The translations under genes and the position numbers were made by a program. A stretch of DNA of 64,000 nucleotides, taken from UBA5734 sp964528645. GTDB taxonomy: Bacteria; Bacillota; Clostridia; Saccharofermentanales; UBA5734. The DNA lies in NCBI GenBank assembly GCA_964528645.1, contig CAZGSR010000005.1, positions 19,710 to 83,709 on the forward strand. Reading direction: 5' to 3'. Of the stretch, positions 42,011 to 50,820 are shown piece after piece; the first letter of the stretch is position 1; the number at the start of each line of letters is the position of its first letter. The notes under the pieces are model-generated. The model did no database searches, was not told the origin of the DNA, and was given only the letters and a program-made list of their open reading frames with translations.

Positions 42011-42889
42011 TCAGGTATTCCTCGCTTTATTGAATGCTTCAGGGAGCAGTTCGATGGTGACAGTTTCAGGCACCGGGCAGCTGCGGTCCGATGTGCATTC
42101 GAGACAGCTGATGCACTGGGCATCGCGGACGTTCCCGGCTGTAGCGACCGCGATGTTCATCGGACAGTCACGATTGCAGCGGTTACAGCTGATGCAGCTT
42201 GAAGCTTGGCGGTGGATGGTGAAAATCCGGATTTTGTTAAACAAGCCGAGCAGTGCACCATAGGGACAGGCATATTTGCACCAGGGCCGGGCGACAAACA
42301 GGGACAAAACCAGGGTGATGCCCAGGATGAGCAGAGCACCGATTGCAACTTCACCAGTCCAGAAATTGAATAACGCATAGTAGGGATCGATGGATTCAAA
42401 CACCAGTTTGCCTGAGACAGCTGTCACATAGATGACCCAGGCAAGCAGTCCATAACGAAGCTGGCGCAAGATTTTATCCAGCTGGGCTGGAATCAGATGA
42501 TTGTACCGCTTGCCCATCAGGCGTCGCCCCAGATTGCTGGTCCAGTCCTGGAGAGATCCGAGGGGACAGATCCAGCCGCAGAGCACAGGACCGAACAGGA
42601 TGCTCAGAATGACCGCCAAACCTGCCAGGATGACAGACGAAGCGTGTATCCGCTGGATGTAGCTGCCATCGGTGATCAGACTGTACAAGGTCACGACACC
42701 ACCGAACGGACAGATGGAATGCAAGGATACATTCGGCAGGAATTCCCAGCCAGGGATGCGTTCAGACAGGTTCTTCCCCAGAGCCAGGTAACTAACCAAT
42801 GAGAAGAAAAAAATCTGCGTCGCGAGCCGGATGTTAAACATTTGTCTGCGCCTGGCTGACGACTTCGGTTCGAAACCGGTCTCTTTCAT
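42011..42889 (-). CDS. NapH-like membrane 4Fe-4S protein
   Basis: A 292-residue protein with about four to five membrane helices and several Fe-S motifs: two CxxxCP membrane-face motifs (FGPVLCGWICPLGS and WCKYACPYGA) and a C-terminal ferredoxin domain (CISCNRCNRDCPMNI and CISCLECTSDRSCP). NapH/YccM-type proteins pass electrons across the membrane. GGAGG lies 4 bases before the ATG at 42889; the ATG at 42904 has no such site. The electron acceptor is unknown; the small anchored protein downstream is its likely partner. Confidence 0.87.
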   Translation of the reverse strand: MKETGFEPKSSARRRQMFNIRLATQIFFFSLVSYLALGKNLSERIPGWEFLPNVSLHSICPFGGVVTLYSLITDGSYIQRIHASSVILAGLAVILSILFGPVLCGWICPLGSLQDWTSNLGRRLMGKRYNHLIPAQLDKILRQLRYGLLAWVIYVTAVSGKLVFESIDPYYALFNFWTGEVAIGALLILGITLVLSLFVARPWCKYACPYGALLGLFNKIRIFTIHRQASSCISCNRCNRDCPMNIAVATAGNVRDAQCISCLECTSDRSCPVPETVTIELLPEAFNKARNT

Positions 42890-43007
42890 GGTTCCTCCAG
42901 TCATTTCAAGTTCATTGTTTCAAATTAAGCTTACGGTCTAAATGTATTGAAATTGTTAGGATTGCACGGCAAGTCTCACACATTTTGAACATAATTTCCT
43001 CATATAA

Positions 43008-43688
43008 ATGGATCACATGGGGATCGATGATCAAATCTGCCGCTGGCAGCTCAACAAGGACTCAGAAGAGGCGGATCGCCTGATCCAGGCCTATCTTCCG
43101 TTTATCATCAAAACCTTGTCCAAAGCAGCAGGGCGCTTCATAGATCCGGCACAAGATGATGAATACAGCATTGGACTGCAGGCATTTTACGAAGCTATGC
43201 AACGCTTTGACCGGGACAATGGGAAATTCCTGCCGTTTGCCCAGCTTGTCATGATCAGCAGGGTCAAAAGCTGGTGGAAACAAGATCGAAAGCACGGCCA
43301 ACTTTCGCTGGATGAACTGGAGATCGAACCACCCTCTGTGACTGATCTGGCAGAGGACTTTTGCCGGGCTGAAGATATCCTCCTATTTATACGCCAATTG
43401 GAAGCATTCGGTTTGACACCGGAAGACCTTGTCAAGGCAACTCCGCAAAGGCGGGACGTCAGGGAAAATCTTTTGGAAATCGCCTGCAGAATGAGTCTGG
43501 AGCAGGACTTGATGGACACGATGAAGCTCAAACATCGGCTACCGATCCAGGCAGTGGCCAGACGTCTTTCGATCAACGCCCAGATGATCAAGCGGCATAA
43601 GGTCTATTTGCTGGCAGCGGCACTGGTCTATTCAGATCCACAATCCATGCTGGCGCAATGGCTGGGAAAATGTGGAGCACAATTTTGA
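43008..43688 (+). CDS. sigI: RNA polymerase sigma-I factor
   Basis: A 226-residue alternative sigma factor of the SigI group, known for heat/envelope stress in Bacillus and for cellulosome control in clostridia. Region 2 includes YLPFIIKTLSKAAGRF and DDEYSIGLQAFYEAMQRFDRDNGKFLPFAQLVMISRVKSWW (about residues 28-90); the SigI C-terminal domain with an HTH ends it (IQAVARRLSINAQMIKRHKVYLLAAALV). Start ATG 43008 or 43017; no strong ribosome site is visible. RsgI follows, which confirms the call. Confidence 0.9.
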   Translation: MDHMGIDDQICRWQLNKDSEEADRLIQAYLPFIIKTLSKAAGRFIDPAQDDEYSIGLQAFYEAMQRFDRDNGKFLPFAQLVMISRVKSWWKQDRKHGQLSLDELEIEPPSVTDLAEDFCRAEDILLFIRQLEAFGLTPEDLVKATPQRRDVRENLLEIACRMSLEQDLMDTMKLKHRLPIQAVARRLSINAQMIKRHKVYLLAAALVYSDPQSMLAQWLGKCGAQF

Positions 43689-43753
43689 AAAAGGGTCAGT
43701 TAGCAGAAGTTTGTCGTGTATCTTATGGCAAATGCCATGAAGGAGATAAGTCA

Positions 43754-44920
43754 GTGAGACATGAAGCGGTCGTCGTAGAGGTTGGTCGAACAAAGACCAT
43801 TGTTCTGACTGCAGATCATGCCTATCAGCATGTTCGCCGTCGCCCTGATCACATCGTCGGCCAGAAGATTCTCTTTGGGTCCAGTGATTTTCTCCTTTTC
43901 GGACACAAGCAGATGGAGGTAAGAAGCATGACAAAACAATGGATGACCGTGGCAGCAAGCCTGATTCTGGTCGCAGGACTCACCTTAGGGGGGCTTGCCC
44001 TTTTCCAAGGGAAGAACACGGTGCAGACAGCAAATGACAACATACAAAAGGAATCAAGCCAGTTGACACCAGAATCAGCGGCCGCCTTGGCTGCACATCC
44101 AGTAGCAGCAGTGATTGCTGTAGACATCAATCCCAGTGTTGAGTTGTCCTTGGATGCTGAGGGGTTGGTCATCGAGGCTGCAGCCATGAACTCGGATGCT
44201 GAAACACTCGATCTTGTTTCAGTTCTCGGGCTGCCAGCTGAAGAGGCAATTGCCACCATTGTTGCCATGGCCAGTGAGGCCGGTTTCATTACACCAGATG
44301 ATGGCGTAGATGACTTTGTCGTCCTGACTGCAGTCAATCTCGAGGATTCTCTTGATACTTCTGCAGAAGAAACTACAGCGGAGTCAGCAGAGGTTCTGAC
44401 CGATGACGGCTCAACTGAAACAGCGATTGATCAGGTGCTTTCACGATTGCGCCAGAGACTGATTGAAAATCCGGATCTTGACGCAGTCACCTTTGCGATG
44501 CTGCAAGCCACTGAACAACAGCGGCAAATCGCCCATGAACAGCAGATTCCGCTGGGACTGGAACTGGTCAATGAACTTGCCATCGCAAATGGAATCGAGC
44601 CGGTTGATTCCGTCCGCGAATTTTTCCTGAATCCTGACCTGTTTCTGCTCGCACTTGAAAATGGCCTGGTGGTCAAACGTCCTGGGCCGGGACCAGGGAG
44701 TCAATCTGATCACAGTGAAACCATGGGTCTGACTCAAAGTTCCGGTCAGGGTCCTGGTCAGTCTGACGGCTTACTTGCCGGCGGTGGTGATGGAAGCGGT
44801 TCTGGTCCGGAAAATGCCCCGCGCAGTGGAGACCCGACCGGTGAACCAACGGGCGAACCAACTGGTACCGGTCAGGGAGCTGGCGGTGCCAATCGAGGTG
44901 GCAAACGAAGCGACTCCTGA
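43754..44920 (+). CDS. rsgI: Anti-sigma-I factor RsgI-like membrane protein
   Basis: A 388-residue anti-sigma factor. The cytoplasmic RsgI_N domain begins MRHEAVVVEVGRTKTIVLTADH, the membrane helix is at about 61-83 (MTVAASLILVAGLTLGGLALF) and the extracytoplasmic RsgI peridomain has VIAVDINPSVELSLDAEG. The tail is acidic, then Gly/Pro/Thr-rich (DPTGEPTGEPTGTGQ). No carbohydrate-binding module is seen, unlike the cellulosomal RsgIs. Frames from 43658 or TTG 43685 are longer, but AAGGAG lies 8 bases before the GTG at 43754, which starts exactly at the domain. Confidence 0.88.
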   Translation: MRHEAVVVEVGRTKTIVLTADHAYQHVRRRPDHIVGQKILFGSSDFLLFGHKQMEVRSMTKQWMTVAASLILVAGLTLGGLALFQGKNTVQTANDNIQKESSQLTPESAAALAAHPVAAVIAVDINPSVELSLDAEGLVIEAAAMNSDAETLDLVSVLGLPAEEAIATIVAMASEAGFITPDDGVDDFVVLTAVNLEDSLDTSAEETTAESAEVLTDDGSTETAIDQVLSRLRQRLIENPDLDAVTFAMLQATEQQRQIAHEQQIPLGLELVNELAIANGIEPVDSVREFFLNPDLFLLALENGLVVKRPGPGPGSQSDHSETMGLTQSSGQGPGQSDGLLAGGGDGSGSGPENAPRSGDPTGEPTGEPTGTGQGAGGANRGGKRSDS

Positions 44921-44950
44921 CATACGGACAATCATAGTCACGACAAAGAA

Positions 44951-44984
44951 GAGGCCTGATCTTTCAACCGACCAGGCCTCTTTT
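44951..44984 (+). terminator. Terminator of sigI-rsgI
   Basis: GAGGCCTG (44951-44958) and CAGGCCTC (44973-44980) form a perfect stem followed by TTTT. Confidence 0.85.
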
Positions 44985-44988
44985 CGTT

Positions 44989-44994
44989 TATAAT
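44989..44994 (+). promoter_or_regulatory. -10 element before the 45040 flavoprotein gene
   Basis: TATAAT follows the terminator T-run by 4 bases; the -35 would lie inside the terminator stem and is not canonical. Confidence 0.4.
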
Positions 44995-45039
44995 GACAAG
45001 CAGTACGTTGATCCCTAACAAATCCAGGAGGCTATCACG

Positions 45040-46215
45040 ATGAGCAGAAAAATTGTTGTCATTGGCAGCAGCATTGCCGGAATCACTGCCGCAGAGGCAG
45101 CCCGCAAGCAGGATCCCGAGGCCGAAATCGTCATTCTGTCCCATGAGGCCTTCATGCCATACTACCGGCTTCGGATCTGTGAAATCCTCAACGAGCCCGC
45201 TCTGGCTGAAAAGCTTTTTCTGCATCCTGCCAGCTGGTATGAGGAGCGCCGCCTGGAAGTCCGTCTGAATCAGACGGTTGTCGCGCTGGACCCGATCGAG
45301 AAGAAGTTGCGCCTCGACAATGGCCTGACGGAGTCATTTGACAGTCTGGTCATCGCCTCAGGCAGCCAGAGTTTCATCCCGCCTGTTCAGGGGATCGCCC
45401 GACCAGGCGTCCACTCGCTCTGGACGCTGCAAGATGCCCTGACGGTCGCCGAAGAGCTGCGCAAGGCAAAAAAAGTCATCGTGATCGGCGGCGGTTTGCT
45501 CGGTCTGGAAGCAGCCTATTTTGCCCGCAAAGCCGGTTGCGCCGTGGACATCATCGAAAAAAATTCACGCCTCCTTGGCAACCAGCTCGATGACGCTGGT
45601 TCACAGGTGTTCCTTGACCGCGTGCACAAACTGGACATCCAGGTCCATCTGTCAGCTGAGCTCAAGCAGATCCATGGTCAATCCGAGGAAAACACCAGCC
45701 CGGTCCAGCATGTCCATCTGACCGATGGCCGGTTGCTGGAAGCGGACATGGTCCTGGTCTGCATCGGTGTCCGGGCCAATATCGGGTTCCTCGATTATTC
45801 CAACTTGGCCGTGCAGCGCCGGATCAGTGTCGATGACAAGATGGAAACGAGCACAACCGGGATCTATGCAGCCGGGGATGCTGCAGAACCCGGCGGCTAC
45901 TGGTTCGGTCTCTGGTCTGTGGCCAAAGCCCAGGGCCTCGTTGCGGGCACCAATGCTGCCGGGGGCGATTTGTCCTTTGACAAGGTCATCCCACCCTATG
46001 TGATCAACACCATGGAGACAAAAATTGTTGTCCAGGGTGACAAAGGCATCATGGGCGAGGCCCATTACGACCTCGATGCGCTGCTCAACGAAGATCATGG
46101 TACCTACCGCAAGCTGATCTATCGCGATGGCATTTTCAGCGGTTTTATCCTGATTGGCGATACGTCTGAATTCACGAAGTTGCAGAAATCTCTGGGGAAG
46201 CAGGGAAAAGAATAG
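45040..46215 (+). CDS. NAD(P)H:rubredoxin/nitrite-reductase-type FAD oxidoreductase
   Basis: A 391-residue pyridine-nucleotide disulfide-fold flavoprotein without a redox disulfide. FAD site IVVIGSSIAGITAAEAARK, NAD site VIVIGGGLLGLEAAYFARKAG, second FAD site GIYAAGDAAEPG. This build is typical of NADH:rubredoxin oxidoreductases and the reductase part of nitrite reductases; the acceptor could be rubredoxin or a diiron protein, and a hemerythrin is encoded nearby at 47419. AGGAGG lies 9 bases before the ATG. The antiporter gene follows after 1 base. Confidence 0.85.
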   Translation: MSRKIVVIGSSIAGITAAEAARKQDPEAEIVILSHEAFMPYYRLRICEILNEPALAEKLFLHPASWYEERRLEVRLNQTVVALDPIEKKLRLDNGLTESFDSLVIASGSQSFIPPVQGIARPGVHSLWTLQDALTVAEELRKAKKVIVIGGGLLGLEAAYFARKAGCAVDIIEKNSRLLGNQLDDAGSQVFLDRVHKLDIQVHLSAELKQIHGQSEENTSPVQHVHLTDGRLLEADMVLVCIGVRANIGFLDYSNLAVQRRISVDDKMETSTTGIYAAGDAAEPGGYWFGLWSVAKAQGLVAGTNAAGGDLSFDKVIPPYVINTMETKIVVQGDKGIMGEAHYDLDALLNEDHGTYRKLIYRDGIFSGFILIGDTSEFTKLQKSLGKQGKE

Positions 46216-46216
46216 C

Positions 46217-47395
46217 ATGCTTTTAAGCCTGTCGTTGATCATCATGCTGGGATTCGCCCTGAAGGGGATTTTCCAGAAACTCCAGTTACCTGGCCTGCTG
46301 GGGATGTTGTTGTCGGGCATCGTGCTGGGCCCGTATGTACTGGACTTGATTTCTCCCAATATTCTCACCATCTCGACTGACCTGCGGGAAATCGCCCTGA
46401 TCGTGATCCTGGTCCGGGCCGGTTTGTCTTTGGACCTCAGGGACCTCAAGAAAGTGGGCCGGCCAGCGCTCCTGATGTGCTTTGTCCCAGCGACTTTCGA
46501 GATCATCGGTGTGGTTCTGCTGGCTCCGATTCTCCTGGGCATCAGTTATCTGGAGGCAGCGATCCTGGGGGCCATCCTCGGAGCTGTTTCGCCTGCAGTC
46601 GTCGTGCCCAAAATGATCCATCTGATCGAGTCCGGCTATGGCAGGAAACACAGCATCCCACAACTGATCATGGCCGGAGCTTCAGCCGATGACATTTACA
46701 ACATTGTTTTATTCACGTCCTTCATGGGGATCTATGCTGGCCAGGGATTCAGCCCGGCGGCCATGCTGGAGATTCCGGTCTCGATCCTGACAGGGGTAGC
46801 GGTCGGGATTGGTGCGGGTCTTGTGCTGGTCCGGATTTTCCGCCAGCTGCATATCCGGGATACGATCAAAGTCCTCATCATCCTCGGGGTATCGTTCCTG
46901 ATGGTTGGCCTGCAAGACCTTGTCAGCCAAGTTGTTCCGTTTTCCGGCTTGCTGGCGGTCATGACGCTGGGGGGAACGATTCTCAAAACCTACGAAGTCC
47001 TGGCCCGGCGGATTTCCGGAAAATTTTCCAAGATCTGGGTCGCAGCTGAACTCGTCCTGTTCGTCCTGGTCGGTGCCGAAGTTGATGTCCGGTATGCAGC
47101 CGGAGCTGGCCTGGCAGTCGTCGGCCTGATCTTGGGTGGCCTGGTCTTCCGGGCTATCGGCACATGGCTCAGTGTCAGTGGGGCGGGACTGTCAGGCAAG
47201 GAAAAACTGTTCAGCGTGATCGCCTACTTGCCCAAAGCCACCGTCCAGGCTGCCATCGGCGCCTTGCCACTGGCAGCAGGTGTGGCAGCAGGTAACATCA
47301 TACTGACCACGGCTGTCGTCGCGATCCTGATCTCAGCACCTTTGGGTGCCATCGGCATCGAAAAGACCTACCAGCGATTGTTGGAACGAAACTGA
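46217..47395 (+). CDS. Cation:proton antiporter of the CPA1/NhaP type
   Basis: A 392-residue membrane protein with about 12-13 helices, exchanging Na+ or K+ for H+. Characteristic regions are LPGLLGMLLSGIVLGPYVL, LREIALIVILVRAGLSLDLRDL, AILGAILGAVSPAVVVPKMI, GASADDIYNIVLF (the transport Asp pair) and LVGAEVDVRYA. The ATG at 46217 is 1 base past the preceding stop; a longer frame from 46154 overlaps that gene and is rejected. Sodium export would pair with an Na+-coupled Rnf, but the Rnf ion cannot be read from sequence here. Confidence 0.88.
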   Translation: MLLSLSLIIMLGFALKGIFQKLQLPGLLGMLLSGIVLGPYVLDLISPNILTISTDLREIALIVILVRAGLSLDLRDLKKVGRPALLMCFVPATFEIIGVVLLAPILLGISYLEAAILGAILGAVSPAVVVPKMIHLIESGYGRKHSIPQLIMAGASADDIYNIVLFTSFMGIYAGQGFSPAAMLEIPVSILTGVAVGIGAGLVLVRIFRQLHIRDTIKVLIILGVSFLMVGLQDLVSQVVPFSGLLAVMTLGGTILKTYEVLARRISGKFSKIWVAAELVLFVLVGAEVDVRYAAGAGLAVVGLILGGLVFRAIGTWLSVSGAGLSGKEKLFSVIAYLPKATVQAAIGALPLAAGVAAGNIILTTAVVAILISAPLGAIGIEKTYQRLLERN

Positions 47396-47418
47396 AACCT
47401 GACAGGAATGGCGTGCCC

Positions 47419-47985
47419 TTAATCTTTGACAGGATAGATGGCTTCCAGCTGATCGAGCACCAAGAGCAGCCGTGTTGCCTCGGCAGCGTGGCTGGTATCG
47501 GTTTCAAAGCCCCGTGTTTTTTCATCAATGACCTGCAAGACATCCGGGGAGAGCTTGCTTTCAGCAAACGGATAGACAGCAGTGTCCTCGCGCACGATGT
47601 GACCGCGAATCAGATCCACATAGGCCATTATATAGGACAGGATCTTCAGTTTGCTGAGGGTGTCCTGATACTGATCATAGTGGTCAAGGGCCGATTCCAG
47701 ACTAACGACCTGGTACCGGGCGAGGCTGTGCTCAGACAGCATGCCGTGCTTGATCAGCTTCTCGGCCACAGGCCCGAGCCGGCTGGCCATTTCATTGAAC
47801 AGAAACTGCTCTTCCTTGCCGTGATGGTGCCTGTTGGCATATCCGCGAATAAAATCGATCGCTGCCCGGAAATCCGCCGTGTCCAGCTGCCTGCCGTCGA
47901 GGATGTCGACACAGGCCTGTTCCATTGTGTTAGCCAGACGCAGGATCTGGCGATGTTCGGCAACCATGGTTTCTATGGCGTACAT
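47419..47985 (-). CDS. Hemerythrin-domain protein
   Basis: A 188-residue four-helix protein expected to bind a diiron site and O2 or NO. Iron-ligand residues are in place: MVAEHRQIL (His, about residue 11), NRHHHGKEEQFLF (His and Glu, about 53-59), EHSLARYQ (about 86) and HIVREDTAVYPFAE (His and Asp, about 133-137). GAGGT precedes the ATG. It is divergent from the GAF/HD-GYP gene. It may protect oxygen-sensitive enzymes or sense redox state. Confidence 0.88.
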   Translation of the reverse strand: MYAIETMVAEHRQILRLANTMEQACVDILDGRQLDTADFRAAIDFIRGYANRHHHGKEEQFLFNEMASRLGPVAEKLIKHGMLSEHSLARYQVVSLESALDHYDQYQDTLSKLKILSYIMAYVDLIRGHIVREDTAVYPFAESKLSPDVLQVIDEKTRGFETDTSHAAEATRLLLVLDQLEAIYPVKD

Positions 47986-48194
47986 AAGGTGACCTCGATT
48001 CGTGTATGTCTTGGTTCAGACGAATACAATCATTGTGATGGGGACAGGTTTCAGCATATACAAATTTGGATGCACAGACTGTCGCCAGAGATACCGGATC
48101 GAAGCGATCAGGCGTATAATGAAAATACTTCCTGTTAAGCATCTCGTTTGTATAGTGGAAACCTGTTTATCAGCCAGCGAGAGTGTATGATCCG

Positions 48195-49331
48195 ATGAAG
48201 TATGTTTATGAATATGCCCCTGGACTTTCCCGTGAAGAACTGTTAAGCCGCAGCCTTGATACCATGGTCAAGCTGATCGATTTGACCCAGGCGTTGGCGG
48301 CGGCTCACGACTTGAACAGCATCATGGAGATTGTCCGGCATGGCGCCCGGGATTTGACCGGTGCTGACGGAGCGACGTTTGTCTTGCGTGAGGGGGATTT
48401 CTGCTTTTACGCGGATGAGGATGCCATCCTGCCACTCTGGAAAGGCAGTCGATTCCCGATGAATGATTGTGTCAGTGGCTGGGCCATGGAGCATCACCAA
48501 ACGGTTGTGATACCAGACATCTACAAGGACGACCGCGTTCCCCACGCAGCTTATGAGCCTACCTTTGTCCGCAGCATGGCCGTCGTACCGATCCGCTCAG
48601 ACAATCCGCTGGGAGCGATTGGCTGCTATTGGTCGGCCCAGCATGAAGCGTCATCTTTTCAAGTCCGGTTGCTTCAGATCCTGGCCAATACTGCAGCCAT
48701 TGCCATGGAAAACATCCATTATGAACTCGAGCTCGCAAGCAAAGCCGTCCTGCTCGAAAAAGCCTTTGAAAGCACGTTGCTGTCCATTTCCCGCATGATT
48801 GATTTGCGCGATGCCTATACTTCTGGTCACCAACGGAGGGTCGGTCTCATCGCCAGGCACATTGGCGAGTCCCTTGGCTACTTGCCGGACCATTGCCAGG
48901 CACTTTACTGGGCTGGCATCGTCCACGACGTGGGTAAAATTGCGATTCCTGCCGAGATTTTATCCAAACCTGCCCGGCTGACTGACATTGAATTCAAACT
49001 GATCCAGGGACATCCCGAGACTGGTTACGAGATCCTGCGGGATGTCGACATGCCATTCCCGATTGCGGACATCGTCCGCCAACATCATGAGCGGTTGGAT
49101 GGATCCGGATATCCACAAGGGCTGTCAGGTACCAGGATCCTTCGAGAAGCCCAGATCCTTGCAGTCGCCGATGTCTTTGAAGCGATGGTCTCTCACAGGC
49201 CGTATCGTCCAGCTTTGGGATATGAAGCGGCCCTTACGGAACTGGAGGCTCATCGTGGCACCTGGTATGATGCACACAGTGTCGATGCCCTGGTCCGTCT
49301 GGTCAGGGACGGATTCACGTTGCCTGACTAG
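48195..49331 (+). CDS. GAF-HD-GYP cyclic-di-GMP phosphodiesterase
   Basis: A 378-residue cytosolic signalling protein. A GAF domain spans about 25-180 (GATFVLREGDFCFYADED, NDCVSGWAMEHHQTVVIPDIYKD, SMAVVPIRSDNPLGAIGCYW), then an HD-GYP domain at about 195-370: DAYTSGHQRRVG, HDVGKIAIP (HD), GHPETGYEIL, RQHHERLDGSGYP (GYP) and ILAVADVFEAM. All metal and GYP residues are present, so c-di-GMP hydrolysis is expected. A GTG at 48183 is in frame; the ATG at 48195 gives better spacing from GCGAGAG. TATAAT at 48115-48120 may be its -10. Confidence 0.9.
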   Translation: MKYVYEYAPGLSREELLSRSLDTMVKLIDLTQALAAAHDLNSIMEIVRHGARDLTGADGATFVLREGDFCFYADEDAILPLWKGSRFPMNDCVSGWAMEHHQTVVIPDIYKDDRVPHAAYEPTFVRSMAVVPIRSDNPLGAIGCYWSAQHEASSFQVRLLQILANTAAIAMENIHYELELASKAVLLEKAFESTLLSISRMIDLRDAYTSGHQRRVGLIARHIGESLGYLPDHCQALYWAGIVHDVGKIAIPAEILSKPARLTDIEFKLIQGHPETGYEILRDVDMPFPIADIVRQHHERLDGSGYPQGLSGTRILREAQILAVADVFEAMVSHRPYRPALGYEAALTELEAHRGTWYDAHSVDALVRLVRDGFTLPD

Positions 49332-49335
49332 GTTT

Positions 49336-50817
49336 TCAAGCCAGGTTCACTGTCCTGGTGGCCAGCTTTTCACAAAACAGCTGGTCGTGTTCGACAAAAA
49401 GCAGTGTTGGCTGATCCTGCAGGATCAGTTCCTCGATCTGGATCCGCGACAGGATGTCCATGTAATTCAAAGGTTCATCCCAAATATACAGGTGAGCCTT
49501 TTCGCACAGACTGGCTGCCAGCAGGACCTTTTTCTTCTGTCCGGCACTGTAGCTTTCCAGCGGTTTGTCAAAGTGTTCTTTTGCAAAGTCCAGCTTGTTA
49601 AGGATGGCTTTGAAGAGACTTTCATCGACCTCTCGTGCCTGGATGAACGAGCGAAGATAACCCGATAAACCAGACGCATCTTGAGGGACATAAGAGATTT
49701 TGAGCTGGCTGGCTTTCTGAAAGCTGCCCGAGTGGGGGATCGCCTCGCCCAGGATGAGCTTCATGAGACTGGATTTGCCTGATCCGTTTGGCCCAGTGAG
49801 CGCAATCCGGTCACCCTTGCAAATCTCAAATCGGACGTTTTGGCAGATTTTTCTGCCTTCGTACTGGATAGTGATCTGTTCCAGCTGGACCAGGCGTTGC
49901 GCAGGATGCTGGAGCGGATGGATTTTCAGAGGAAACTGATTTTCGGCATCCTGGAGCAGCCGCGACTTTTCCATGATGGCAGTGCGCTGGCGAGCTTCGA
50001 TGACTTTGGCCTGCTTCATCATCTTGGCAGCTTTGTGCCCGATATAGCCACGGTCGACCATGCTGTTGTCGGGACGTCCGCCGTATTTGGTCCGCTCCAG
50101 TTTGTCTGACCAATTTGATGTCCGCCGGGCAGCGGTTGAAAGGCGGTCGATGTCCTGCTGCAAACGCTCGTTGGCAGTCCGCTCGGCCTTTTCCAGACGC
50201 TGGCGATTCTCCCACCAGGATGAAAAATTGCCTTTCTGCAGTTCGATGCTGGTCCGGTTGATCGATAGCACATGATCGATGCAACCATCCAGGAAAGCGC
50301 GGTCATGTGAAACGACGATGAAGCCCTTTTTCCTGGCCAGGTAGGCACTGACTTTTCCCCGGGCTGTTTGATCGAGGTGATTGGTTGGTTCATCGATCAA
50401 CAGGAAATGGTTGTCTCTCAGGAACAGGATGGCGAGTAAGATCTTCGTCTGTTCGCCATTGCTGAGCCGGCCAAATGGCCGTTCCAAGGCAGACAAATCC
50501 ACTGCCAGCAAATTAAGCTCTCGTTCGAGTTGCCAGTCAGCAACATCTGGAGATAACTCCGTTATGATCTCATGGGTCAAGCGGCCCGGCTGACGGATAT
50601 CAAACGGAAAATAATCGAACTGGACACTGGCCGAGATCTGCCCTGTGTGGTCCAGTTCTCCAAGCAGCAAACGCAGGAAAGTTGTTTTGCCACGTCCGTT
50701 GCGCCCGATAAAGCCAAGTTTCCAGTTGGTATCGATCTGGAGGCAGACCGAATCAAAAATCATTTCCAGACTGCCATCGTAGGCAAAACTCAAGTTCTGG
50801 ATCGAAATCAGGGACAT
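49336..50817 (-). CDS. Lsa-type ABC-F ribosome-protection protein
   Basis: A 493-residue soluble ABC-F protein with two ATPase domains and no membrane helix. First domain: GRNGRGKTTFLRLL, signature LSNGEQTK, Walker B LLIDEPTNHLD. A charged linker (about 195-290) is the tRNA-contacting arm. Second domain: GPNGSGKSSL, YSAGQKKKV, IWDEPLNYMD. It starts MSLISIQNLSFAYDGS and resembles Lsa(A)-like proteins that displace lincosamides, streptogramin A and pleuromutilins from ribosomes. Drug resistance is not proven by homology. It begins 3 bases after the fur stop codon, an unusual pairing. Confidence 0.85.
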   Translation of the reverse strand: MSLISIQNLSFAYDGSLEMIFDSVCLQIDTNWKLGFIGRNGRGKTTFLRLLLGELDHTGQISASVQFDYFPFDIRQPGRLTHEIITELSPDVADWQLERELNLLAVDLSALERPFGRLSNGEQTKILLAILFLRDNHFLLIDEPTNHLDQTARGKVSAYLARKKGFIVVSHDRAFLDGCIDHVLSINRTSIELQKGNFSSWWENRQRLEKAERTANERLQQDIDRLSTAARRTSNWSDKLERTKYGGRPDNSMVDRGYIGHKAAKMMKQAKVIEARQRTAIMEKSRLLQDAENQFPLKIHPLQHPAQRLVQLEQITIQYEGRKICQNVRFEICKGDRIALTGPNGSGKSSLMKLILGEAIPHSGSFQKASQLKISYVPQDASGLSGYLRSFIQAREVDESLFKAILNKLDFAKEHFDKPLESYSAGQKKKVLLAASLCEKAHLYIWDEPLNYMDILSRIQIEELILQDQPTLLFVEHDQLFCEKLATRTVNLA

Positions 50818-50820
50818 GAG

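Noticed and set aside
4995..44968. TTCAAC/CTCAAC seen near several promoters as a shared non-canonical -35 element
   Set aside because: Its distance to the -10 varies from 15 to over 20 bases, so chance occurrence is more likely.
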